Shown here in pieces: positions 14,009-20,242 of a stretch of DNA of 20,242 bases. Both the position numbers and the translations under genes were made by a program. This DNA comes from Clostridia bacterium (GTDB lineage: Bacteria > Bacillota > Clostridia > Christensenellales > Borkfalkiaceae). The stretch's first letter is position 1; each line of letters begins with the position of its first letter. The notes beneath the pieces are model-generated. The model was not told the origin of the DNA, made no database searches, and saw only the letters and a list, made by a program, of their open reading frames with translations. The stretch spans positions 1-20,242 of the forward strand of contig JAJPXK010000061.1 in the NCBI GenBank assembly GCA_021205485.1, given 5' to 3'.

Positions 14009-15244
14009 TTAGTCCTCCTCTATTTCAGCTATCGCCCCGTCCCTGAAATGGCCCGTAAGGCGAGCGTTTGTAACTTTTCCCGTAAAATCCCCTTCGGCGT
14101 ACGCCCGTATGTAACCGCCCGTATAGCCGCAGGTGTATTTTCCGTCAAATTCTTCCCATACCACCTGCTGAGGCAGGGGCAACTGGCTGTCTATAAACCT
14201 GTAAGCCGCCTTTTCGCCCTCGGCTATCAGCCTTTTAAGGCGTTCTGACTTGACTTCGGGCGGCAAATCCTTCATTTTATACGCCGCGGTGCCCTCCCTC
14301 GGCGAAAACGCGAAGGCGTGCACCCTCGCAAGGCGGGCCTCGGATATAATCGAAAGGCTCTCTTCAAAGTCCTCCTCCGTTTCCGCAGGGAACCCCGCTA
14401 TAATATCGGTAGTTATGGCGGCCTCGGGGAAAAACTTATAAATTAAACCGCACTTTTCAAGGTACTGTTCCCTTGTATACCGCCTGTTCATGCTCTTTAA
14501 AACGGCTGTGCTGCCGCTCTGCAGCGACAGATGGAACTGCGGGGCGAAATTCTTTAAATTTTTGCAGGCGGCGAGGAATTTTTCGTCCACAACCGTGCAC
14601 TCCACCGAGCCGAGGCGTATCCGCGCATCTGTTCCGCTTAAAGAGGCTAAAAGGGCGTCAAGCCCGCCCGCCTCGCACCGGTAGGCGGAAATATTTATGC
14701 CCGTAAGCACGACTTCGGGGCTGTCTGCGGCGAAAACTTCGGCCACAACCTCCTCCCTCGGCCTGCTCTTTACCCTTCCCCTCAGGTAGGGAATTACGCA
14801 ATAGGAACAAAAATTATTGCAGCCATCCTCTATTTTAACAAACGCCCTCGTCCTGCTGTTTTTAGGCGCGGGCAGGTTGTCGCAAGCGGTATTTAAGGGA
14901 TATTCCCGCCCGAATAGTTTTGCAAGCTCGCAGAGCATCGCCGCCTTGCCCTGAGCCCCACACACGTAAGTCACGCCCTTGTCTTTAAACGCCTTTTCAT
15001 CCTTCTGCGAGGCGCATCCGCATACGTAAACAAGAGCGTCGGGGTTGAACTTTCTCGCCCTGGAAATAAGCTGTCGGCTCTTTTTTTCGGCCTCGCGCGT
15101 CACGGCGCAGGTGTTTAAAACGTATATATCCGCAGGCGAAAGCTGCTCCGAGACTTCGGCCCCCCAGCTTTCGAGCGCCGCGATAAAAGAGGACGACTCC
15201 ACCTCGTTAACTTTGCAGCCGAGTGTAAAAACTACCGCCTTCAT
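14009..15244 (-). CDS. mtaB: tRNA N6-threonylcarbamoyladenosine(37)-C2 methylthiotransferase MtaB
   Basis: A 411-residue radical-SAM methylthiotransferase. The N-terminal domain supplies one cluster through C10, C46 and a cysteine at 75 or 77. The radical-SAM cluster is bound by C142, C146 and C149 in DGCNNFCSYC. The TRAM domain is at the C-terminus from about residue 345. The start MKAVVFTLGCKVNEVES and the sequence VIPYLRGRVKSRP match the MtaB branch (converting t6A37 to ms2t6A37 in tRNAs reading ANN codons) rather than MiaB. ATG overlaps the rsmE stop (ATGA), and AGGTGA lies seven bases upstream. Linkage to rsmE and prmA is common in Firmicutes. Confidence 0.93.
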   Translation of the reverse strand: MKAVVFTLGCKVNEVESSSFIAALESWGAEVSEQLSPADIYVLNTCAVTREAEKKSRQLISRARKFNPDALVYVCGCASQKDEKAFKDKGVTYVCGAQGKAAMLCELAKLFGREYPLNTACDNLPAPKNSRTRAFVKIEDGCNNFCSYCVIPYLRGRVKSRPREEVVAEVFAADSPEVVLTGINISAYRCEAGGLDALLASLSGTDARIRLGSVECTVVDEKFLAACKNLKNFAPQFHLSLQSGSTAVLKSMNRRYTREQYLEKCGLIYKFFPEAAITTDIIAGFPAETEEDFEESLSIISEARLARVHAFAFSPREGTAAYKMKDLPPEVKSERLKRLIAEGEKAAYRFIDSQLPLPQQVVWEEFDGKYTCGYTGGYIRAYAEGDFTGKVTNARLTGHFRDGAIAEIEED

Positions 15245-15972
15245 CCAAGTTCACCTAAGAGGAACATTGCCACGGCGGTAAAGGATATGGCCGCCGTCTC
15301 GGCCCTTAATATACGCTTGCCTAAGGTAATTCCGCAAAAGCCGTACTCCTCTTTCGCAAGGGCGAACTCCCTTTCAGAAAATCCCCCTTCGCTTCCTACC
15401 ACAATGGCGGTAGACCCCGATATTTTAAGCAGATCGACGTCTGAACTTTGCGTAAATTCGCAGGCGAAAAGCTTGTTTTTATAATCTTCGCAAGAGGCGA
15501 GTGCGTCAGAAAACTTGTCAAAATACACAACTTCGGGGGCCACCGAACGCATGCACTGCTTTGTAGCCTCTTTGGCGACTTTATTCAGCCTGTCAAGCTT
15601 GGCCGCCGAATTCATATACGCCGAACAATATTCCGAATTGAAAATTCCTATTTTTTTTACGCCGAGTTCCACCGCCTTTTGTACGACAAGTTCTGTCCTG
15701 TCGCCCTTCAACGCCCCGCACAAAAGGTAAACGGGGGTGGCCGCCTCTTTGTCGCCTACGGTAAAACCGGTAATGTGAGCCGTCATGCTATGCTTTGAGG
15801 CGGCGGCGATTACGGCGGAATATTCCCTGCCGCTTCCGTCGAGAAGGGTAATTTCGTCGCCGACGGCCAGCCGCAACACGTTGCGGGCGTGGTTTAACTG
15901 CTCGCCCTCCAAAATCACCTCTTTTTCGTCCTGTATAACGTTGTCAATCAAAAATCTGCGGCGGGAACTCAT
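15241..15972 (-). CDS. rsmE: 16S rRNA (uracil(1498)-N3)-methyltransferase RsmE
   Basis: A 243-residue SPOUT-class methyltransferase that modifies U1498 of 16S rRNA near the decoding site. The N-terminal PUA-like domain starts with RRRFLIDN and includes HARNVLRLAVGDEI. The SPOUT domain has KAVELGVKKIGIF, EATKQCMRSVAPEV (135-148), the knot motif VVGSEGGFSEREF (191-203, with Ser in place of the more usual Pro) and LGKRILRAETA (217-227). It overlaps prmA upstream and mtaB downstream by four bases each (ATGA), indicating a tightly coupled operon. Confidence 0.95.
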   Translation of the reverse strand: MSSRRRFLIDNVIQDEKEVILEGEQLNHARNVLRLAVGDEITLLDGSGREYSAVIAAASKHSMTAHITGFTVGDKEAATPVYLLCGALKGDRTELVVQKAVELGVKKIGIFNSEYCSAYMNSAAKLDRLNKVAKEATKQCMRSVAPEVVYFDKFSDALASCEDYKNKLFACEFTQSSDVDLLKISGSTAIVVGSEGGFSEREFALAKEEYGFCGITLGKRILRAETAAISFTAVAMFLLGELG

Positions 15973-16916
15973 AATTTTTCAAATGAAAGGGCATACCACT
16001 CGCCCTTGTTTATGGTATCTTTAAGCAAAAATCCGCAGGAAGAGTAAATTTCCTTTACTCCCTCAAGCTTTTCGGCGATTATGCCGCTCAATATAAGGAT
16101 GCCGCCCTTCCGCACCGACCGCGATATATCCAGGGCGAGCCGCGAAAGTATATCCGCGGTGATATTGGCGAGGGCGATGTCTGCGGTTACGCGCAAATCT
16201 TCAAGAAGGTCTGCCCGCCTCACCTCGCATTTATCCTGTACGCCGTTTAATTTGCAGTTGTGCAGGCTGCTCTCGGCGGCTATGGCGTCTATATCGGTAA
16301 GATAGGCGCGCTTCGCCCCTAAAAGGACGGCGGATATGCCTAAAATACCGCTTCCGCAGCCTACGTCAAGGCATACGCTGTCGGCAGTAAGGTAACGCTG
16401 CAAAAGCTCCAGGCACATAGAAGTCGTCTCGTGCTCGCCCGTGCCGAAAGCCATATTGCTGTCAAGTTTTATAACAACCTCGTCTTCGGCCTTTTCGTAG
16501 GCTATCCACTCGGGGACCACCACCACCCTTTTTCCTATATGCAGGGGGCGGAAGTGCTTTTTCCATATCTCAATCCAGTCGTCGCCCTCTATCAGCTTTG
16601 TAGTAGTCTCAAGCGAGCCTAAGGGCATCGCGCCCGAGCAATTTTCTGTAAGTTCCTCTAAATCGGCCCTGATCTGAGGCAAAACTTCGGCGGTGTCGCC
16701 CTCGGCTACGAACGCCTTTACAAGCACGTCGCCCGACCTGTCGTCGGTTAAACTCTCGTCCATGTAATCCCAGTACATCACCTTGTTTTCCTGCAGTGCG
16801 ATAACGTCTTTTACGTCAGAGATGGCAACGCCGTATACTGTGTAGCGCCACAGAATATCTGCGACAAGTTCGCTCCCCTCGGTAGAGGTGTGAACGGTAA
16901 CTTCGGTAAATTTCAT
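15969..16916 (-). CDS. prmA: Ribosomal protein L11 methyltransferase PrmA
   Basis: A 315-residue SAM-dependent methyltransferase that methylates ribosomal protein L11. The N-terminal substrate-recognition domain begins MKFTEVTVHTSTEGSELVADIL. The catalytic domain has MAFGTGEHETT (155-165), the SAM-binding DVGCGSGILGI (184-194) and LANITADIL near residue 250. AAAGGAC lies five bases before the ATG. A 38-base gap separates it from fabZ; a small hairpin (16941-16956) there overlaps the fabZ stop and lacks a T tract. In many Bacillota prmA follows dnaJ; here it follows fatty acid genes. Confidence 0.95.
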   Translation of the reverse strand: MKFTEVTVHTSTEGSELVADILWRYTVYGVAISDVKDVIALQENKVMYWDYMDESLTDDRSGDVLVKAFVAEGDTAEVLPQIRADLEELTENCSGAMPLGSLETTTKLIEGDDWIEIWKKHFRPLHIGKRVVVVPEWIAYEKAEDEVVIKLDSNMAFGTGEHETTSMCLELLQRYLTADSVCLDVGCGSGILGISAVLLGAKRAYLTDIDAIAAESSLHNCKLNGVQDKCEVRRADLLEDLRVTADIALANITADILSRLALDISRSVRKGGILILSGIIAEKLEGVKEIYSSCGFLLKDTINKGEWYALSFEKL

Positions 16917-16954
16917 AATAAGTCCTTTTATTTTAATCGGAAGGCGTATATGCC

Positions 16955-17386
16955 TTAATTATCGCTTTTTAAATCTGCTATGGCGAAGGAAAAATCGCCC
17001 TGCGCGCACAGCTTTTCGCCTACGTACGCCTTGCCTGAGACAAAGTAAAAGGGGCCGAACGACCTTGTAAGCTTGCACTCGAGCCTCACCTTGTCCCCGG
17101 GAAAGACGGACGAACGGAACTTTGCGTTGTTTATGCCCGTATACAGCGGGGCCTTGCCCTCTGTATCAAAATCAGCGAACAGCACGCAGGCCGACTGAGC
17201 CATCATTTCGCATAAAATCACGCCGGGAACCACGGGATAACCGGGGAAGTGGCCTTTAAGAAAAAATTCGTCTCCCTTCACCGTGTAATAGCCGCAGGCC
17301 TCGCCGCTTTCTGTTTTGTACGCCTCATCCAGAAGGAGCATGCAGTCCCTGTGAGGCAAAATTTTCATCAGTTCTTCTCTATCCAT
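16955..17386 (-). CDS. fabZ: 3-hydroxyacyl-ACP dehydratase FabZ
   Basis: A 143-residue hotdog-fold dehydratase that removes water from 3-hydroxyacyl-ACP in fatty acid elongation. The catalytic residues are H46 in LKGHFPGYPVVPGV and E60 in ILCEMMAQSA. LPHRDCMLLLD is the usual start block. I chose the ATG at 17386: it follows the fabG stop after one base (TAA-C-ATG), so translation is probably coupled. The frame extends eight codons upstream to a TTG inside fabG, with no better ribosome binding site. Confidence 0.93.
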   Translation of the reverse strand: MDREELMKILPHRDCMLLLDEAYKTESGEACGYYTVKGDEFFLKGHFPGYPVVPGVILCEMMAQSACVLFADFDTEGKAPLYTGINNAKFRSSVFPGDKVRLECKLTRSFGPFYFVSGKAYVGEKLCAQGDFSFAIADLKSDN

Positions 17387-17387
17387 G

Positions 17388-18119
17388 TTAAATATATAAA
17401 CCGCCGTCAACTTTAATTACTTCGCCCGTTATATACCCCGAAGCGTCGCTCGCGAGGAAGCATACCGCCCTCGCCGCGTCTTCGGCCTTGCCTATACAGC
17501 CCGCGGGCACCGACTGCGCTATTTTCGCCCTCGCCTCTTCGGTAAGCCCCTTGGTCATATCGGTATCTATAAACCCCGGGGCGACGGCGTTGCACGTTAT
17601 CCCTTTAGAGGCGTACTCTTTGGCGACGGACTTTGTAAAACCTATTACGCCCGCCTTGCTCGCGGCGTAGTTGGCCTGGCCCGCGTTGCCCGCGAGCCCC
17701 GCCACGGAAGATATATTGACAATCCTGCCGTAACGGTTTTTCATAAAATGCCTTAAAAAGGCCTTGGTCATAAGGTAAGTACCTTTAAGGTTGACGGAAA
17801 TCACCCTGTCAAAATCTTCTTCGGCCATCGCGATGAGCAATTTATCCGAACATATCCCTGCGTTGTTTACAAGAATGTCGACTTTGCCGAAATCTGTAAT
17901 AATCTGCCTCGCCGCGGCGTCTGCCTTTTCGGCGTCTGAAACGTCGCAGGCGTAACTTATACACTTTACGCCGAAATTTGCCACCTCTTTTTCAACCGAC
18001 GGGCTGCAAGAAGTTGAAATTACAGCTATATCGCACCCGTTCGCGGCAAGTTTTTTTGCCGTAGCAAGGCCTATTCCGCGGGTTCCACCCGTTATCACGG
18101 CTACCCTGTTATTAAACAT
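17388..18119 (-). CDS. fabG: 3-oxoacyl-ACP reductase FabG
   Basis: A 243-residue short-chain dehydrogenase that reduces 3-oxoacyl-ACP with NADPH. The cofactor motif TGGTRGIG is at 10-17 and NNAG at 85-88. The catalytic set is N110, S138, Y151 and K155 (YAASK). The C-terminus VAPGFIDTDMT...ASGYITGEVIKVDGG is characteristic of FabG rather than of other short-chain dehydrogenases, and the neighbours fabK and fabZ confirm it. AGGTGG lies close to the ATG. A gap of 47 bases separates it from fabK. Confidence 0.94.
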   Translation of the reverse strand: MFNNRVAVITGGTRGIGLATAKKLAANGCDIAVISTSCSPSVEKEVANFGVKCISYACDVSDAEKADAAARQIITDFGKVDILVNNAGICSDKLLIAMAEEDFDRVISVNLKGTYLMTKAFLRHFMKNRYGRIVNISSVAGLAGNAGQANYAASKAGVIGFTKSVAKEYASKGITCNAVAPGFIDTDMTKGLTEEARAKIAQSVPAGCIGKAEDAARAVCFLASDASGYITGEVIKVDGGLYI

Positions 18120-18166
18120 TTAACCACCTGTTATTTTATATTCAACCACTCAGCCGTCGCTTTAAG

Positions 18167-19114
18167 TCAATCTACAAACGAAGGGGCGGAACGGAACAAC
18201 GCCTCGGCTTCTTCGCATACGGAGCGGATTATCTCTGCGGCGCTCTGCCTTTTTGTAACGAGCCCCGCTATCTCGCCGCACAAAAAGGAGCCGTTCTGCA
18301 AGTCGCCCTCTTTCGCGGCGAGGCGCAAAGCCCCCTTGCCGAGCCCTTCAAGCTCCTCCGAAGAAACCGCGCCGTCAGCCTCCTTTTCTTTATACATACG
18401 GGAAAAGTTGGTCTTTAACGCCCGCACGGGATGCCCGAGCCGCCTGCCGGTAACAAGAGTATCCCTGTCGCCCGCCTTTAACACAAGCTGTTTATAATTT
18501 TCGTGAGCGGTACACTCGTCGGCCACTAAAAATCTTGTGCCCATCTGCACGCCGCAGGCGCCTAACATAAACGCCGCCGCCATCCCGTTGCCGTCGGCTA
18601 TGCCGCCCGCGGCTATTACGGGGATATTGACCGCCGAACACACTTCCCGCACAAGGGCCATAGTGGATAATTCGCCTATATGTCCGCCCGATTCGCCGCC
18701 TTCGGCTACCACGGCGTAGGCCCCGCGGCGTTCAACCATCTTTGCGAGGGCCACGCTCGCCACTACGGGTATAACCTTTATGCCCGCCTCTGTCCACTTT
18801 TTCATATACAGGGCGGGGTTGCCCGCGCCCGTAGTTACAACGGGGATATGTTCCCTTATAACCACATCGGAAACTTCTTCGGCGTAAGGGCTCATAAGCA
18901 TTACGTTTACGCCGAAAGGATTTTTTGTAAGCCGCCTTGTACGCCTTATTTCCTCGGTGAGCTGTTCGCCGTTCATGTTCATTCCCGCGAGAATGCCAAG
19001 CCCGCCGCCCTCAGACACGGCCGAAGCGAGCGAGGCGTCGGCAATCCACGCCATACCGCCCTGGAATACGGGATATTTTATACCTAAATCGTCACAAATT
19101 TTACTTTTAATCAT
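18167..19114 (-). CDS. fabK: Enoyl-ACP reductase II FabK (FMN-dependent)
   Basis: A 315-residue TIM-barrel flavoprotein of the nitronate-monooxygenase superfamily. It matches FabK closely: KYPVFQGGMAWIADASLASAVSEGGGLG (14-41), NPFGVNVMLMSPYAEE, VVTTGAGNP (92-100), the catalytic H145 in ESGGHIGELSTM, and VIAAGGIADGNGMAAAFMLGA for phosphate binding. It performs the last step of each elongation cycle, and FabK enzymes are insensitive to triclosan. The usual AEGMEAGGHIG block reads AEGGESGGHIG here. With fabG and fabZ it gives three of four elongation steps; no condensing enzyme or acyl carrier protein is in the window. AAAGGC precedes the ATG. Confidence 0.93.
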   Translation of the reverse strand: MIKSKICDDLGIKYPVFQGGMAWIADASLASAVSEGGGLGILAGMNMNGEQLTEEIRRTRRLTKNPFGVNVMLMSPYAEEVSDVVIREHIPVVTTGAGNPALYMKKWTEAGIKVIPVVASVALAKMVERRGAYAVVAEGGESGGHIGELSTMALVREVCSAVNIPVIAAGGIADGNGMAAAFMLGACGVQMGTRFLVADECTAHENYKQLVLKAGDRDTLVTGRRLGHPVRALKTNFSRMYKEKEADGAVSSEELEGLGKGALRLAAKEGDLQNGSFLCGEIAGLVTKRQSAAEIIRSVCEEAEALFRSAPSFVD

Positions 19115-19142
19115 AATAAGCCTTTATTTACCTTTCCGCTTA

Positions 19143-19171
19143 ATTGTAACACATATTTTATCCGAACACAA
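19143..19171 (-). promoter_or_regulatory. Probable promoter of the fabK-led cluster
   Basis: On the minus strand TTGTGT (19166-19171) and TACAAT (19143-19148) are spaced by 17 bases, with TG one base before the -10 box. Transcription would start near 19137. The -35 box is weak, but the extended -10 is good. I see no FapR- or FabT-like operator. Confidence 0.5.
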
Positions 19172-19190
19172 CAGGAAATAAAAAATAAGG

Positions 19191-19205
19191 CGCTGCAAAA
19201 CAGCG
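19191..19205 (-). other. Small hairpin with AT-rich flank
   Basis: Five pairs (cgctg 19191-19195 with cagcg 19201-19205) are followed on the minus strand by a T-rich stretch with six T. It could end read-through from the TtcA-like gene before the fabK promoter, but the stem is short and about 180 bases away from that gene's stop. Confidence 0.3.
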
Positions 19206-19244
19206 AATATTATTTTGATTCCTTTATGAGAGAGCCTTTAATGC

Positions 19245-19376
19245 CCTGTCATTCTGAGTGAAGCGTCAGCGTAACCGAAGAATCTCCTTCCGACCGCTTT
19301 CATCCTATCGAGGATATCCTTCGGCTTCGGGCTACGTCCTCACGCAGGATACAGAGACCTAAGGCTCCCCTCAAAA
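19245..19376. repeat. Degenerate TGTCATTCTGAG intergenic repeat, long form
   Basis: It begins with cctgtcattctgag (19245-19258), identical to 12628-12641. The following arm (ccgaagaatctcc, from 19275) is the imperfect inverted complement of ggatatccttcgg (ending 19324), and the outer parts gtgaagcgtcagc and gctacgtcctcac also pair approximately, so the whole can fold as a long imperfect hairpin. The tail ggctcccctc near 19363-19372 matches the start of the other palindromic family at 12676. It fills the gap between the TtcA-like gene and fabK and encodes nothing. Confidence 0.65.
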
Positions 19377-19388
19377 AATGCAAAAAAT

Positions 19389-20242
19389 CTACTTGTCGTA
19401 ATCGTCTAAAAAATGGTGGCGTTTGTCGCCTTGTTTATAGCATATTACCGTGTCAATGTTTACGTTTTCTACACTTTTGAAGATATGCGACTCCACCTCG
19501 GGGTTGGTCTTTTTAAGCTCTTTTATAAGGGCCTTAACTTCTTTGCGTTTAGAGGTGTTTTCGTTGTTCAACGCCGAATTTGCCTCGGTAAACTTGCACG
19601 CGCACTGCAAAAATTGCAGGCCGTTGTAGCTTGACCAGGCCTTTATATCGTCCTCGCGGATAAGGTACATCGGCCTGATAAGCTCCATCCCCTCAAAATT
19701 CGTACTGCGCAGCTTAGGCATCATCGTCTGAATCTGCGCCCCGTACAGCATACTCATTAAAATGGTCTCTATCACGTCGTCGTAGTGGTGGCCTAAGGCT
19801 ATCTTGTTGCAGCCAAGCTCTTTGGCGTACCTGTATAAATACCCCCGCCTCATTCTGGCGCACAGGTAACACGGCGATTTTTCTATATGGTAGACGTTTT
19901 CGAATATATCCGACTGAAAAATGTTTACGGGAATGTTCAAAAGGCCCGCGTTGTACTCTATAAGCCGACGGTTTTCGGGGCTGTAGCCGGGGTCCATTAC
20001 GATAAATTTCACTTCAAAAGGAAATATGCTGTACTTATGCAGCTCCTGAAAGAGTTTGGCCATAAGCATAGAGTCCTTCCCGCCCGAAATGCACACGGCC
20101 ACCCTGTCGCCCTCTTTTAAAAGTTCGTACTTTTTTATGGCCTTGGTAAAATTGCACCATATTTTGCTTGCGAATTTTTTGTGAAGGCTGGCCTCCGCCC
20201 GCTTGCAGACCTCTGTTAAGTTGTCATTGTCTTGTGATATTT
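19389..20242 (-). CDS. TtcA-like tRNA 2-thiocytidine biosynthesis protein, 5'-truncated by the window edge
   Basis: An ATP-pyrophosphatase-family protein; the frame stays open to base 20242, so the start lies outside the window. The visible part begins (in frame) ...KKFASKIWCNFTKAIKKYELLKEGDRVAVCISGGKDS. The PP-loop SGGKDS is encoded at 20070-20087. PCYLCARMRRGYLYRYAKELGCNKIALGHHYDDVIETILMSMLYG is the TtcA family core, with the CxxC pair that together with a later cysteine (in QCACKF) holds an iron-sulfur cluster. TtcA thiolates C32 of some tRNAs; the close relatives Ncs6 and TilS modify U34 or C34, so the exact target is not certain. A GTG at 20100-20102 has been read as a start, but it falls six codons before the PP-loop, removing conserved sequence. 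The tail HHFLDDYDK ends at TAG. Confidence 0.85.
   Translation of the reverse strand, partial: ISQDNDNLTEVCKRAEASLHKKFASKIWCNFTKAIKKYELLKEGDRVAVCISGGKDSMLMAKLFQELHKYSIFPFEVKFIVMDPGYSPENRRLIEYNAGLLNIPVNIFQSDIFENVYHIEKSPCYLCARMRRGYLYRYAKELGCNKIALGHHYDDVIETILMSMLYGAQIQTMMPKLRSTNFEGMELIRPMYLIREDDIKAWSSYNGLQFLQCACKFTEANSALNNENTSKRKEVKALIKELKKTNPEVESHIFKSVENVNIDTVICYKQGDKRHHFLDDYDK

Noticed and set aside
16941..16956. Terminator between fabZ and prmA
   Set aside because: The hairpin has only five pairs, overlaps the fabZ stop codon and has no T tract.
12628..19376. CRISPR array suggested by repeated sequence at 12628 and 19245
   Set aside because: There are only two copies 6.6 kb apart, no regular spacing, and no cas genes; these are dispersed intergenic repeats.
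20100..20102. GTG as the start of the TtcA-like gene
   Set aside because: The frame remains open upstream to the window edge and the upstream residues (WCNFTKAIKKYELLKEGDRVAV) match the family; the GTG codes an internal valine.

Overview
The window looks like chromosomal DNA of a Gram-positive anaerobe of the class Clostridia. The evidence is a four-cysteine zinc-type ribosomal protein L28, the rpmB / Asp23-like / FakA-like arrangement familiar from Bacillota, a FabK-type enoyl-ACP reductase, a HemN-free set of housekeeping genes with AGGAG-type ribosome binding sites, and palindromic intergenic repeats of a kind common in gut Firmicutes. Base composition is medium (about half G+C in genes, AT-rich between them). 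I cannot name a genus. Nothing indicates a phage, plasmid, transposase, CRISPR array, rRNA or tRNA.

Layout, left to right. (a) 1-1050: a small cytoplasmic HExxH zincin (minus) with a strong terminator, then a gene-poor gap. (b) 1047-3622: a fakA-like gene and an Asp23-like gene on the minus strand, divergent from rpmB on the plus strand, with recognisable promoters for both directions. (c) 3661-6475: a PlsC-type acyltransferase fused to a zinc ribbon and an unrecognised C-terminal region, and an exported lipoprotein with a ComEC-like metallo-beta-lactamase domain, both minus. (d) 6538-9159: valS (minus), divergent from (e) 9271-11851: a three-gene ABC importer operon of the NMT1/SsuABC class (plus). 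Their two promoters overlap back to back at one -35 region that also holds a 17-bp inverted repeat. (f) 11881-12593: a 203-aa gene of unknown function with its own promoter and terminator. (g) 12628-12784: two intergenic repeat elements, one folding as a cross-shaped palindrome. (h) 12815-19171: a minus-strand cluster, probably one transcript, reading fabK, fabG, fabZ, prmA, rsmE, mtaB, a HIT protein and an aldose-epimerase-like protein. (i) 19245-19376: a second repeat with the same 14-base core. (j) 19389-20242: a TtcA-like tRNA sulfurtransferase whose 5' end lies outside the window.

How the genes fit together. Two themes recur. One is lipid metabolism: a fatty-acid kinase subunit, an acyltransferase, and three elongation-cycle enzymes of type II fatty acid synthesis. 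The other is translation and RNA modification: L28, valyl-tRNA synthetase, PrmA, RsmE, MtaB and the TtcA-like protein. The fab/prm/rsm/mtaB cluster joins both in one run of overlapping or closely spaced genes. I found no clearly new defence or mobile system. The most noteworthy items are the acyltransferase fusion, the shared-operator divergent promoter, the orphan 203-aa gene, and the two families of palindromic repeats.
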